Shown here: in pieces, positions 52,185 through 61,306 of the stretch
How positions within the stretch are numbered: the first letter of the stretch is position 1
Layout of the letters: each line of letters opens with the position of its first letter
Made by a program: the position numbers and the translations under genes
Source of the DNA: Moheibacter lacus
GTDB lineage: Bacteria > Bacteroidota > Bacteroidia > Flavobacteriales > Weeksellaceae
DNA length: 64,000 nt
Direction: 5' to 3'
Assembly (NCBI RefSeq): GCF_014042165.1
Contig: NZ_JACDZE010000001.1
Coordinates: 310,001-374,000 of the forward strand
The notes under the pieces: model-generated
Told to the model about the DNA's origin: nothing
Seen by the model: only the letters and a program-made list of their open reading frames with translations
The model's database searches: none

Positions 52185-53216
52185 ATGAATATCGAAGCCA
52201 ATACTTTAAAAGAAAAATGGAATGCTTTAAAAGCAGAACAACCGCAATTGCGCATCAGAAATGCTGCTGACGCACTTGGTGTAAGTGAAGGAGAATTATT
52301 GTCCACTCAAGTTGGAGAAGAAGTTACCGTATTAAAACCTGATTTTCCGGCGATTCTTTCAGAGATAGAATCTCTAGGAAAAGTAATGGCTTTAACGCGA
52401 AATGACCAATGCGTTCATGAAAGAAAAGGTGTTTATTTGAACGGAGATTTCAGTAGCCCTCATGCCCAACTTTTTGTAGGAGAAGACATCGATTTGCGTA
52501 TCTTTTTAAGCCAATGGAAATTTGCTTTTGCTGTAGTAGAAGGTGATAAAAAATCATTGCAATTTTTCGGCAAAGACGGATTGGCGATTCATAAAATTTA
52601 TTTGACCAAAGACAGTAATCCGGAAGCTTTTGATGCTTTGGTAGAAAAATTCACAGCTGAAGAACAACCTACAGGAATCCAAACCGAAGCCATTGCGCCA
52701 AAAGCACCAGAAAAACCGGACAGTGAAATCGACGTTGCAGGTTTTCAAACGGCTTGGAAAGAACTAAAAGACACCCATGATTTTTTCATGATGTTGCGCA
52801 AATTTGGGGTAAGCCGTGTGCAAGCATTGCGTTTGGCTCCAGATGCTACTTTTGCTAAAAAAATAGACAATGAAAAAGTGGTAAGCCTTCTAGAACAAGC
52901 TTCTGCAAGAGATTTACCGATCATGGTTTTTGTTGGAAACAGAGGAAACATCCAAATCCACACCGGAAACGTAAAAAAAGTAATGTGGCATGGTCCATGG
53001 TTCAATGTGTTGGATCCTAATTTCAATTTGCATCTCGATACTTCAAGAATTGCTGATACCTGGGTGGTACGTAAACCCACCGACGACGGAATGGTCACTG
53101 CGGTAGAAGTTTTTGATAAAAACGGCGAAATCATCGTCCAATTTTTCGGAAAAAGAAAACCGGGCATTCCTGAATTGGAAACTTGGAGAGATTTAGTAGC
53201 TGAATTGGAAGCTTAA
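52185..53216 (+). CDS. Hemin-degrading factor, HemS/ChuS-like
   Basis: 343 aa, two HemS-type half domains (about 1-165 and 185-343). N-terminal helix LKAEQPQLRIRNAADALGVSEGELLS is typical. Binds and degrades imported heme in the cytoplasm, releasing iron. Ends the heme operon, with a terminator 15 nt later. Confidence 0.93.
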   Translation: MNIEANTLKEKWNALKAEQPQLRIRNAADALGVSEGELLSTQVGEEVTVLKPDFPAILSEIESLGKVMALTRNDQCVHERKGVYLNGDFSSPHAQLFVGEDIDLRIFLSQWKFAFAVVEGDKKSLQFFGKDGLAIHKIYLTKDSNPEAFDALVEKFTAEEQPTGIQTEAIAPKAPEKPDSEIDVAGFQTAWKELKDTHDFFMMLRKFGVSRVQALRLAPDATFAKKIDNEKVVSLLEQASARDLPIMVFVGNRGNIQIHTGNVKKVMWHGPWFNVLDPNFNLHLDTSRIADTWVVRKPTDDGMVTAVEVFDKNGEIIVQFFGKRKPGIPELETWRDLVAELEA

Positions 53217-53230
53217 AACAAAACGAAAAT

Positions 53231-53257
53231 GAGACCTCTATTGAGGTCTTTTTTTTA
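53231..53257 (+). terminator. Terminator of the heme operon
   Basis: AGACCTC / GAGGTCT 7-bp stem with a 4-nt loop, followed by eight T. It abuts the stop of the convergent UspA gene. Confidence 0.92.
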
Positions 53258-53686
53258 TTCGTTTGGAATCAACATCATCGGAATTTTTGATTTTTTGATT
53301 ACTTGATCAGCAACACTTCCAATTAAAAACCGATAAGCCGCCGAGTGTTTGTTCAGCCCCATAAAAATCACATCGATGTTTTCGTCCTCTGCAACTTCCA
53401 AAATTTTTTCATGTGGCGTGCCGGATTTTAAAACATGCCGAAATGGAATGGCTGCTTCATTTAGTTCATCTTCTATCGCTTTGAGGCGCAAAAGGATTTG
53501 ATGTTTGATATCATCAGCATGATGCGCCATGACCGGCTCTATTTCCAAAGAACGATTGTCCAACTCAATCGGATCTACATTCAACAAAATGATTTTACCG
53601 TCAAAAGCCTTTGCCCAATTTTTTGCGGCTGTCAAAACTTTCTGTCCATTTCCTTTAAAATCAACCGTTACCAATGCTTTTTTCAT
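53255..53686 (-). CDS. Universal stress protein (UspA family)
   Basis: 143 aa: ALVTVDFKGNGQKVLTAAKNWAKAF, HVLKSGTPHEKILEVAEDENIDVIFMGLNKHSAAYRFLIGSVADQVIKKSKIPMMLIP. The C-terminal G-2x-G-9x-G(S/T)-type ATP motif is altered (MGLNKHS...GSVADQ). General stress role. Confidence 0.9.
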   Translation of the reverse strand: MKKALVTVDFKGNGQKVLTAAKNWAKAFDGKIILLNVDPIELDNRSLEIEPVMAHHADDIKHQILLRLKAIEDELNEAAIPFRHVLKSGTPHEKILEVAEDENIDVIFMGLNKHSAAYRFLIGSVADQVIKKSKIPMMLIPNE

Positions 53687-53851
53687 TTCTCTTTCATTTT
53701 TAGAATTCTTTTAAATTTAAGGATTTTGATGAGAATTCTCTCCAATTTTTTCCAAAAATTGATTTTATTAACATGAGAAATATTTTCTCTAATCATTTGG
53801 CAATTTGATGGTTCTGACGTTTTTTTGTATCCAATCAAATATTTGAATTTT

Positions 53852-54724
53852 ATGAAATCTCTTGCTGCAATATTCTTCTTTTTCTCCTGCCTTTCATTTG
53901 GTATTTCTCAAGAAACCCTTCCTTATCAATTGTACAATAAAAAAGGAAAAACGGTGAAATTTGAAAAAATGGTGAATGATTTGGCCAATTACGACATCGT
54001 ATTTTTTGGTGAACACCATAATAATTCCATCAATCATTGGCTGCAATTGCGTTTAACAGAAGCGCTGTATGCCAGAAAGCAAAACCGTTTGATCCTAGGC
54101 GCTGAAATGTTTGAACGTGACAACCAGTCTCAGTTATCGGATTATTTAAATGGAGAATTGGATGAAAAAGTACTGAAAGATTCCATGCGTTTGTGGAACA
54201 ATTTCAATACAGATTATAAACCATTGGTCGATTTCGCAAAAGAAAAAAAGCTAAAATTTATCGCAACCAACATTCCGCGACGCTATGCTTCCATTGTGGC
54301 AAAAAAAGGATTGGATAGTTTGAATACGGTTACTGCAAAGGAAAAAGCATGGATGATGCAATTGCCGGTGGAAGTTACTTTGGACACGCCGGGCTATCCT
54401 GAAATGAAAGAAATGATGGGTGATCATGCTGGTTCAATGGTGATGAATTTCATTGCGGCTCAAGCGGTGAAAGATGCTACGATGGCCGAGTCCATTGCAG
54501 ATAACTATCAAAAAGGACAATTGTTTCTTCATTATAACGGAGATTTTCACAGCAAACAATATGGGGGAATTTATTGGTACCTGAAAAAAATCCATCCCGA
54601 ATTGAAAATTGCGGTGATTTCAGTTTTCGAATCGGAAGATGATGGACTTCCCGTTCCAAAAGAAGATTTTATTCCGACAGAATACAATTTGGTGTTTCCT
54701 GCAGATATGACCAAAACCTATTAA
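53852..54724 (+). CDS. ChaN family heme-regulated/heme-binding exported protein
   Basis: 290 aa from ATG 53852. Signal peptide ends FGISQ. Contains the DUF399/ChaN motifs FFGEHHNNSINHW, LGAEMFERDNQ, NIPRRYASIVA and HYNGDFHSKQYGG. ChaN-type proteins bind heme and are iron-regulated. Close to the heme operon, so a link to heme handling is plausible. Confidence 0.85.
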   Translation: MKSLAAIFFFFSCLSFGISQETLPYQLYNKKGKTVKFEKMVNDLANYDIVFFGEHHNNSINHWLQLRLTEALYARKQNRLILGAEMFERDNQSQLSDYLNGELDEKVLKDSMRLWNNFNTDYKPLVDFAKEKKLKFIATNIPRRYASIVAKKGLDSLNTVTAKEKAWMMQLPVEVTLDTPGYPEMKEMMGDHAGSMVMNFIAAQAVKDATMAESIADNYQKGQLFLHYNGDFHSKQYGGIYWYLKKIHPELKIAVISVFESEDDGLPVPKEDFIPTEYNLVFPADMTKTY

Positions 54725-54735
54725 TCTTCCCCCAA

Positions 54736-54752
54736 CCCCTCCAAAGGAGGGG
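54736..54752. repeat. G+C-rich palindrome CCCCTCC-AAA-GGAGGGG
   Basis: Perfect 7-bp stem with AAA loop inside CTTCCCCCAACCCCTCC..., strikingly G+C-rich for this genome. It is similar to a short intergenic repeat seen widely in Bacteroidota. No T-tract, so not a standard terminator. The rest of 54753-54920 shows no gene. Confidence 0.6.
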
Positions 54753-54920
54753 AACTTTAGTAAGAACGCTAAAATGTCCAATCCCGAGAAGAAATAATAA
54801 AGATTTCGGACACGTGGAAAACCAATCGCTCTTATATGCGGCATTTTTATCTAAAAAAAGAGAGGAAGAATTGCAATTTATTGATTATCTTTAGTAGCCC
54901 TAATCCAAACCATAAGTAAT

Positions 54921-55274
54921 ATGAAACCAATTGTACTATTGACATTCATCTTGTGTGGACTTACATCGGCGCAAGAAAATCTAAACGAAGCGGACTTAAC
55001 GCAATATGTCGACAAACAAGTCAGGTATTGTGATTATGTTTATGGATCTCACGTCACGAAAGGTGAAAAACCTGTTATTTTATTGAATTTAGGAGCGGAT
55101 TATCCAGATGCGAAATTGGTCGTGGCGATTTTCCATGATGATTGGAAAAACTTTGACTATCAACCGGAAGAATTTTTAAAAGAAAAACAAATCTGTGTCA
55201 AAGGGAAATTGGTTTTATACAAAGGAAAACCGGAAATCATCGTAAAAGGCCCCAAACAAATTGAAGTAAGATAA
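54921..55274 (+). CDS. Exported OB-fold-like small protein
   Basis: 117 aa. Signal peptide ends LTSAQ. The mature part (VDKQVRYCDYVYGSHVTKGEKPVILLNLGADYPDAKLVVAIF...KQICVKGKLVLYKGKPEIIVKGPKQIEV) resembles exported OB-fold nucleic-acid-binding proteins. Function not assigned. Directly abuts the SDR gene. Confidence 0.7.
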   Translation: MKPIVLLTFILCGLTSAQENLNEADLTQYVDKQVRYCDYVYGSHVTKGEKPVILLNLGADYPDAKLVVAIFHDDWKNFDYQPEEFLKEKQICVKGKLVLYKGKPEIIVKGPKQIEVR

Positions 55275-56069
55275 ATGAATTTAGAAAATAAAATCGTCTG
55301 GATTACCGGTGCTTCAAGCGGAATCGGGAAACAATTGGCTTTGAATTTGGCCAAAAGGAATTGCAAACTTATTCTTTCTTCCCGAAATCTTGAAAAACTA
55401 GATGAAGTCAAAACCGAATGTCAAAAATTCACCTCTGATGCCGTTGTTTTACCACTTGATTTAGAAAAAATTGAGCTTTTAAAACCCAAAGGAAATGAAG
55501 CAGTCGAGGCTTTTGGGAAAATAGATGTTTTGATCCATTGTGGCGGCCTCAGTCAGCGTTCATTGATTGCAGAAACAGAGATTGAAGTCGACCAAAAATT
55601 GATGAATGTGGATTATCTCGGTACAGTGGCGCTGACGAAATCCATTCTTCCGCATTTCAAGCAAAACCAAACCGGAACTTTTGTGGTGATATCCAGTGTG
55701 ATGGGGAAATTCGGTTCGCCTTATCGGTCAGGATATTGCGCCGCCAAACATGCGCTTCATGGATTTTTTGATGTTTTGCGAATGGAACATGAAAAAGACC
55801 AAATTAAGGTAACGATTATCTGTCCCGGATTTGTCAACACAGATGTCACGCGAAATGCAGTGATGGGCGATGGTTCTATTTACCGTCAACAAGACAAAAA
55901 AACGGAAGAAGGACTGGATGTAAAAGATTTTACGAAACGGATGATTCGAGCGATTGAAAAAGAGAAATTTGAAGTGTACATCGGTGGAAAAGAAGCCAAA
56001 GCGGTTTATCTCAAACGGTTTTTTCCAAAATTGCTTCATAAAGTAATCATGAAAAGTCAGGTGAGGTGA
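55275..56069 (+). CDS. Short-chain dehydrogenase/reductase
   Basis: 264 aa. TGASSGIGKQLA nucleotide motif, NAAG-like IHCGGLSQ, catalytic Ser (VVISSVMGKFG) and YxxxK (YCAAKHALHGFF). Resembles DHRS7-type SDRs. Substrate unknown. Starts immediately after the previous stop. Confidence 0.92.
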   Translation: MNLENKIVWITGASSGIGKQLALNLAKRNCKLILSSRNLEKLDEVKTECQKFTSDAVVLPLDLEKIELLKPKGNEAVEAFGKIDVLIHCGGLSQRSLIAETEIEVDQKLMNVDYLGTVALTKSILPHFKQNQTGTFVVISSVMGKFGSPYRSGYCAAKHALHGFFDVLRMEHEKDQIKVTIICPGFVNTDVTRNAVMGDGSIYRQQDKKTEEGLDVKDFTKRMIRAIEKEKFEVYIGGKEAKAVYLKRFFPKLLHKVIMKSQVR

Positions 56070-56117
56070 TGAACTATTTCAAATTATTTTTCGTTTGAAA
56101 ATGGAAACTTTCTTTAC

Positions 56118-56732
56118 ATGAAAAAATTACCCGCTCTATTTTTTATTTTCGTCATATTTTGGAGTTGTCAAAATACTAAACCAAAGAAGAAAATTGAAAT
56201 TGATCATTCAAAAACCCAACCCATATTCATAAAACTAGGTTTATATCCTTCTTTTAACCAACCAGGAGAAATTCTCATTAATTTTAATGAAAAGTATATT
56301 TTATTTTATAATGCTTCTCCCTATTCTTATGAAGAATTATGGCGTTCAGAATACAATCAAAATATACCTGAAAAACAAAATAATTTATATTTTGAAAATC
56401 ATTATACAATCGTCCCTTATCACTCGAAACTCTCTGATGATCAAATCAATCCGATTATCCAAAAAATCAACTCTTTATCAGAAAAGGATTATCAATTTGA
56501 TCCAAATTTTATGATGCTAGATGGAATGTGTTATTATTTTCAAATTCTCTTTTCAGATCATACTTTTAGAGAAATCAATCCATTAAATTATCCAAATAAA
56601 AATCAATTCGAATTGAGCAAAATGATCATTGATTTAGTAGAAGAAAATTCTTTAAATGAAGCAAATGACCAAGTCTTAAATACTTTTAAAGATTATCAAA
56701 AAGGCTTAGAGAAAAGATACAACGAAGAGTAA
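56118..56732 (+). CDS. Hypothetical lipoprotein
   Basis: 204 aa. Lipobox IFWSC (Cys17). Low-complexity, Asn/Lys/Ile-rich; A+T content looks higher than that of its neighbours. No family recognised. Possibly acquired or fast evolving. Confidence 0.6.
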   Translation: MKKLPALFFIFVIFWSCQNTKPKKKIEIDHSKTQPIFIKLGLYPSFNQPGEILINFNEKYILFYNASPYSYEELWRSEYNQNIPEKQNNLYFENHYTIVPYHSKLSDDQINPIIQKINSLSEKDYQFDPNFMMLDGMCYYFQILFSDHTFREINPLNYPNKNQFELSKMIIDLVEENSLNEANDQVLNTFKDYQKGLEKRYNEE

Positions 56733-56749
56733 TTTATTCGAAATAAACT

Positions 56750-57814
56750 TTAAAACAACCTAATAAAATAATAAATCAACGCAGCGATCAAAGCTGAAAC
56801 CGGGATGGTCAAAATCCAAGCCCAGAGCAAATTAATCGTTACGCCCCATCTTACAGCTGAAACTCTTTTCGTAATTCCAACTCCGATGATGGAACCCGTA
56901 ATCGTATGGGTAGTAGAAACCGGAATCCCCAAATATTCCATGATATAAAGTGTCATTGCGCCGGAGGTTTCGGCAGCAACACCTTCAAGCGGAGTAACTT
57001 TTGTGATTTTGGTACCCATGGTTTTGACGATTTTCCATCCGCCGGACATCGTTCCCAAACCTATCACTAAGAATGAAACAAATGGTACCCAACCCCATTG
57101 GTCCACAAAATAATTGAATTGATTTTCAGAGGTGATCCAGTCTTGATGTCCTGCTTGCACATGATAAAATATAACCGCTGCACCTATGATTCCCATAACT
57201 TTCTGCGCATCGTTACCTCCGTGACCTAAACTGAACAAAGCCGAGGAGACCAATTGCAATCTACGAAACCAGTTTTCCGCCTTTTTATGGTTAGACCGCC
57301 TACAAATGTTCATGATGAGAATCGTGAGAAAATAGGCTATGAACATCCCGATCATGGGCGCAAGGAAAATACAAAGAAAAATAGGAATCACTTTTACATA
57401 ATTGATGACGTCTTGACCATTTTCTGCAAAAGCTCCGGCATGTGCTATCGCTGCTCCCATAAATCCACCGATTAAGGTATGTGAGGAAGAAGAAGGAATC
57501 CCAAACCACCATGTCAATAAGTTCCAAATGATCGCCGCAATGATTCCGGCGAGAATGACTTCAAGTGTAATGAATTGTTCATTGACCGTTTTGGCGATGG
57601 TATTTCCAATTTTAAATTCGCCGATCCAATATTTGGAAATAAAATAAGCTGCAAAATTAAAAGATGCAGCCCATAAAACGGCTTGAAAAGGTGTTAAAAC
57701 ACGTGTTGCGACAATGGTTGCGATGGAATTGGCAGCATCGTGAAAACCATTTATAAAGTCAAAAGCCAATGCCAAAACGATGATCACAATCAGCAGTATC
57801 AGTTGAGTATCCAT
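56750..57814 (-). CDS. Inorganic phosphate transporter, PiT family
   Basis: 354 aa, about ten transmembrane helices with the PiT duplicated motifs: FDFINGFHDAANSIATIVATRVL at the N-terminus and SALFSLGHGGNDAQKVMGII in the second half. Imports phosphate with H+ or Na+. Last of a DUF47-PiT pair on the minus strand. Confidence 0.94.
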   Translation of the reverse strand: MDTQLILLIVIIVLALAFDFINGFHDAANSIATIVATRVLTPFQAVLWAASFNFAAYFISKYWIGEFKIGNTIAKTVNEQFITLEVILAGIIAAIIWNLLTWWFGIPSSSSHTLIGGFMGAAIAHAGAFAENGQDVINYVKVIPIFLCIFLAPMIGMFIAYFLTILIMNICRRSNHKKAENWFRRLQLVSSALFSLGHGGNDAQKVMGIIGAAVIFYHVQAGHQDWITSENQFNYFVDQWGWVPFVSFLVIGLGTMSGGWKIVKTMGTKITKVTPLEGVAAETSGAMTLYIMEYLGIPVSTTHTITGSIIGVGITKRVSAVRWGVTINLLWAWILTIPVSALIAALIYYFIRLF

Positions 57815-57833
57815 TCTGTTGAAATAATAAAAT

Positions 57834-58478
57834 TTAGGAGTGTTTTACAGAAATTCCTTCCAGCACATCTGCAACGTATTTGCATTTGTCAGTCGTGGTT
57901 TCCAAAGCAGAAAATACTTCTTTGTACTTGATGATTTCTTTTACATTTTCGTTTTCATTAAAAATGTCAAAGATTTCTTTGTCGTAGATATTGTCCACTT
58001 TATTTTCCAATTTATTGATTCGCTCACAACATTTGATTACGGTTTTTGAATCTTTAAATCCTTCCAATGCTTCTATCGCTTTTTGAATATTTTCACAAGC
58101 TTCTAGATTTGCTTCGGTAATTTTCCGGATGGATTTTTTCACTTTTTCGACCTGATAAAGTTTCATTCTGCTTGCACTAGCATCGATAAAGTCGGTCACT
58201 TCATTCATTTTACTGGTCAAAGCATAAATATCCTCGCGGTCAAATGGCGTCAAGAAATTTTTACTCAGCTCAAAATTAATTTTATGGGTCAACTTTTCAC
58301 TTTCTTCTTCTAATTTTCCAATTTTTGTGAAATATTTTTCCCGATCTTCGGCTTTTACATTTACCGCTTCATGAAGCGTTGAAGCCATTTCAACTAAAAT
58401 TTTGGCATGTTGATGAAATAAAGGGAAGAACTTTTTATCCTTTGGCACTAGAAATTGTAGAAAACTATTCAACGACAT
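57834..58478 (-). CDS. DUF47 (PhoU-like) phosphate-transport partner
   Basis: 214 aa, all-helical: MLVPKDKKFFPLFHQHAKIL, FLTPFDREDIYALTSKMNEVTDFIDASASRMKLY and KCCERINKLENKVDNIYDKEIF are typical. Regulates the adjacent PiT transporter. A 19-bp gap separates it from the transporter gene. Confidence 0.92.
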   Translation of the reverse strand: MSLNSFLQFLVPKDKKFFPLFHQHAKILVEMASTLHEAVNVKAEDREKYFTKIGKLEEESEKLTHKINFELSKNFLTPFDREDIYALTSKMNEVTDFIDASASRMKLYQVEKVKKSIRKITEANLEACENIQKAIEALEGFKDSKTVIKCCERINKLENKVDNIYDKEIFDIFNENENVKEIIKYKEVFSALETTTDKCKYVADVLEGISVKHS

Positions 58479-58526
58479 AATTATTTTTTAATTGGTTGCA
58501 AATATCGCTATCTCAATATTAAATTA

Positions 58527-58541
58527 AAGTTAATTTAACTT
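58527..58541. promoter_or_regulatory. Palindrome in the divergent phosphate-locus region
   Basis: AAGTTAA-T-TTAACTT, a 15-nt perfect palindrome (7-bp arms), between the DUF47 gene and the divergent long PiT gene. Candidate operator controlling both promoters. The rest of the 209-bp gap is AT-rich. Confidence 0.5.
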
Positions 58542-58676
58542 ATATTCAATATTAATTCATTTGACTTAAATTTAGACAATATAAATAGATGTCCTTTTAT
58601 TTAAATTAAGGTTATGAATTTGAATTTTATTTAAATATAAGTTGAGTTGGTCGTAAAATTGCAAAAAATTTATTGG

Positions 58677-58684
58677 TACTTTTA
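58677..58684 (+). promoter_or_regulatory. -7-like element of the long PiT gene, adjacent to ATG
   Basis: TACTTTTA (last base differs from TAnnTTTG), then AAA and ATG 58688. Would give a leaderless transcript and exclude the upstream TTG/ATT start. Confidence 0.4.
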
Positions 58685-58687
58685 AAA

Positions 58688-60919
58688 ATGGAAACATCCT
58701 TTATCATTTTCATCGTCGTATTGTTATTCATTCTTGCCATTTCCGATTTGATCGTTGGGGTGAGTAATGATGCCGTAAATTTTTTAAATTCAGCCATCGG
58801 ATCAAAAGTTGCGCCTTACAAAGTGATCATTTTAACGGCTATCGCCGGTATCATTTTGGGGTCGCTTTTTTCCAGTGGAATCATGGAAATTGCAAGAAAA
58901 GGGATTTTCCATCCCCAATTTTTTACATTTGACAAAATACTCATTGTTTTTCTGGCCGTGATGTTAACGGATATCGTTTTGCTCGACATTTTCAACACAC
59001 TTGGCCTTCCTACTTCCACAACGGTTTCCATTGTTTTTGAATTACTTGGAGCAGCGTTGATGGCAGGTCTTTTGATTACGATTGATCAGAACGGTGTCAT
59101 TTCTGATGCTTTTAAATTCATCAATTTCGAGAGTACGGGGTCTATTGTGTCAGGTATTTTCCTCTCCATAATTATTGCTTTCACCGCAGGTATTGTCATC
59201 CATTATTTTACGAGATTGGCATTTACCTTTCAATATGCCAAAAATTTAAATAAATATGGTTCTATTTACGCCGGACTCGGACTAACATCCATTGTTTATT
59301 TCTTGTTAATCAAAGGATTAAAAGGAACGACTTTATTGTCTTCAGAGACAAAATCATTTATCGACGAACATACCATCATCCTCCTTATCGCATTATTTTT
59401 CATTAACTTTTTGATCAGTTTTATTCTTCAAAAATTTTGGAAAGTCAATCCATTAAGAGTTGTGGTATTGGCCGGAACTTTTTCATTGGCCATGGCGTTT
59501 GCAGGAAATGATTTGGTGAATTTCATCGGGGTTCCTATTACCGGATTTTTGGCGTATGAAAATTGGAGTGCTTCTGGCGTTGCTCCAGAAAGTTTGTACC
59601 AAGATTATTTGGCCAGTAGCGATGTAATCGTACCCAATTATATGTTGCTCATTGCTGGAATTGTGATGGCATTGACGATTTGGTTGAGTGCAAAAGCAAA
59701 AAAAGTAACAGAAACAGAGGTAAACTTAGGAAGACAAGATGAAGGAGAAGAACGATTCAGACCTAACGAAGTTTCCAGAAATATCGTGACAACTTCCATG
59801 AGGATTGGAAATTTCTTCAACCTATTGGTTCCAACGCGTTTCCGCAATCGATACAATGTCAGTTTTGAAAAAAGCAAATTAAAAAAAGCGACCAAAACCC
59901 AAGAGTTTCCGGCATTTGATTTGGTGAGAGCTTCTTCCAATTTGATCATTGCTTCTATTTTGATCGCTTGGGCAACTTCTTTAAAACTTCCACTTTCCAC
60001 TACTTATGTTTCTTTTATGGTGGCAATGGGAAGTTCACTTGCTGATAAAGCTTGGGGTAGAGACAGTGCTGTTTACAGAGTTGCCGGTGTAATGAGTGTA
60101 ATCGGAGGATGGTTTATCACCGCATTCATTGCTTTTAGCGTTGCGGGAATATTTGCGTTAATCCTTTATAAAGGTGGAATGATCGGAACGATTATTTTGG
60201 TTTTAGTTGTGTTGGTTTACATCATTTTTTCCCATGTTTCTTTTAATAAAAAAGAAAAAAGAGCCAAAGAAAATAAAAACAAACTTTTGGATTTGGACGA
60301 GTCAGACATGGACATTTTAATGAAAAATCAATTGAAAACCTCCAGAATCATAACTGACATACAACAAGCTTATTCTCAAATATTTACCGGATTAAAGTCC
60401 AGCGACAAAAAGAAATTAAAAGAAGCGCTAAAAACGGTAAAAGACTTAGAGGACTACGCCAATAAAATGCGCAATAAAAACATCAAACTCATCCGAAATT
60501 TACAAACGGAAGATAGAAAACCAATTGAAGTTTTGATTTACAGTCCGGATTTGGTTCAAGATTTACTCCAATCTTTGGTTCAGATTTCCGAGGACAGTTT
60601 AAGTTATGTCAAAAACCTGCACAACCCTCCTACTGAGAGCTTTATCCTCACCGCAAAAGAAATGGAAGGGAAAATGCATTTGCTTTTTGACCAAATTACT
60701 CAAGCTTTGAACGAACCTGATACTGCTTCGCTAAAAGAAATTTCAGAAGTCAGAAACGAGGTTAGAAAGTTCATCAACAACTTTTTGGATGAACAAATCA
60801 TAGACATCCAGAAAAATAATTTAGGTGTAAAACAAAGCGTTTTCCAAACCGCTATTTTCTTACAAAGCCGTGACATACAAGCTGTGTTGATGCGGATTGC
60901 TAAAATTTATTTTAAATAA
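58688..60919 (+). CDS. Long PiT phosphate transporter with C-terminal PhoU-like domain
   Basis: 743 aa from ATG 58688. N-terminal PiT core (DLIVGVSNDAVNFLNSAIGSKV and MAFAGNDLVNFIGVPITG plus about 12 helices), then a cytoplasmic helical region of about 220 residues (MDILMKNQLKTSRIITDIQQAYSQIF...) like PhoU/DUF47. It thus carries its regulatory partner in cis. Divergent from the separate DUF47-PiT pair. Confidence 0.9.
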   Translation: METSFIIFIVVLLFILAISDLIVGVSNDAVNFLNSAIGSKVAPYKVIILTAIAGIILGSLFSSGIMEIARKGIFHPQFFTFDKILIVFLAVMLTDIVLLDIFNTLGLPTSTTVSIVFELLGAALMAGLLITIDQNGVISDAFKFINFESTGSIVSGIFLSIIIAFTAGIVIHYFTRLAFTFQYAKNLNKYGSIYAGLGLTSIVYFLLIKGLKGTTLLSSETKSFIDEHTIILLIALFFINFLISFILQKFWKVNPLRVVVLAGTFSLAMAFAGNDLVNFIGVPITGFLAYENWSASGVAPESLYQDYLASSDVIVPNYMLLIAGIVMALTIWLSAKAKKVTETEVNLGRQDEGEERFRPNEVSRNIVTTSMRIGNFFNLLVPTRFRNRYNVSFEKSKLKKATKTQEFPAFDLVRASSNLIIASILIAWATSLKLPLSTTYVSFMVAMGSSLADKAWGRDSAVYRVAGVMSVIGGWFITAFIAFSVAGIFALILYKGGMIGTIILVLVVLVYIIFSHVSFNKKEKRAKENKNKLLDLDESDMDILMKNQLKTSRIITDIQQAYSQIFTGLKSSDKKKLKEALKTVKDLEDYANKMRNKNIKLIRNLQTEDRKPIEVLIYSPDLVQDLLQSLVQISEDSLSYVKNLHNPPTESFILTAKEMEGKMHLLFDQITQALNEPDTASLKEISEVRNEVRKFINNFLDEQIIDIQKNNLGVKQSVFQTAIFLQSRDIQAVLMRIAKIYFK

Positions 60920-61306
60920 GCTGAATTGATTTAGGTTTTTGAGAGTGTTTATTCTCACTTTATTTTTTGCAATTACAACCAAAATAAATTGTATTTAAAT
61001 TTCTACAGATATAGCTAAGTCGATATAAAATGGCATAGAAATTTTGAGAATTTCAAGGCAAAAAACGCAGGCATAGCTTAGTTAAATCGAGTATTTTAAC
61101 GAAAAAAATCAGTTTAATACACTAAAGATTTCAGTTGTATCTCTCTATTTTAAAACGTTCTGAATCCTAAAGATTAATCGAACTCAAGTTAAAAGTTCTC
61201 GATACATTTTTTGTTTCATTTCATTACACAAAAAACACTCGAACTGACGTAACCAAATAATTATCAATCAAGTTGAATTTGAAAGTTCAGAAATAGAATC
61301 ATAAAA
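60920..61306. other. Non-coding region between phosphate transporter and porV
   Basis: About 387 bp with no credible ORF on either strand. The middle (about 61010-61145) contains ATAGCTAAG...CATAGCTTAG and TTTTAACGAAAAAAATC-like text resembling a dispersed repeat I have seen in flavobacteria, but this cannot be confirmed here. No tRNA-like cloverleaf recognised. Confidence 0.5.

Noticed and set aside
58716-58760. Long PiT gene as two frames or a gene fusion error
   Set aside because: The frame is continuous for more than 740 codons with a uniform character; no frameshift seen.
60920-60980. GAGA/TCTC hairpin as a terminator after the long PiT gene
   Set aside because: The stem is only 4 bp and imperfect; not convincing.
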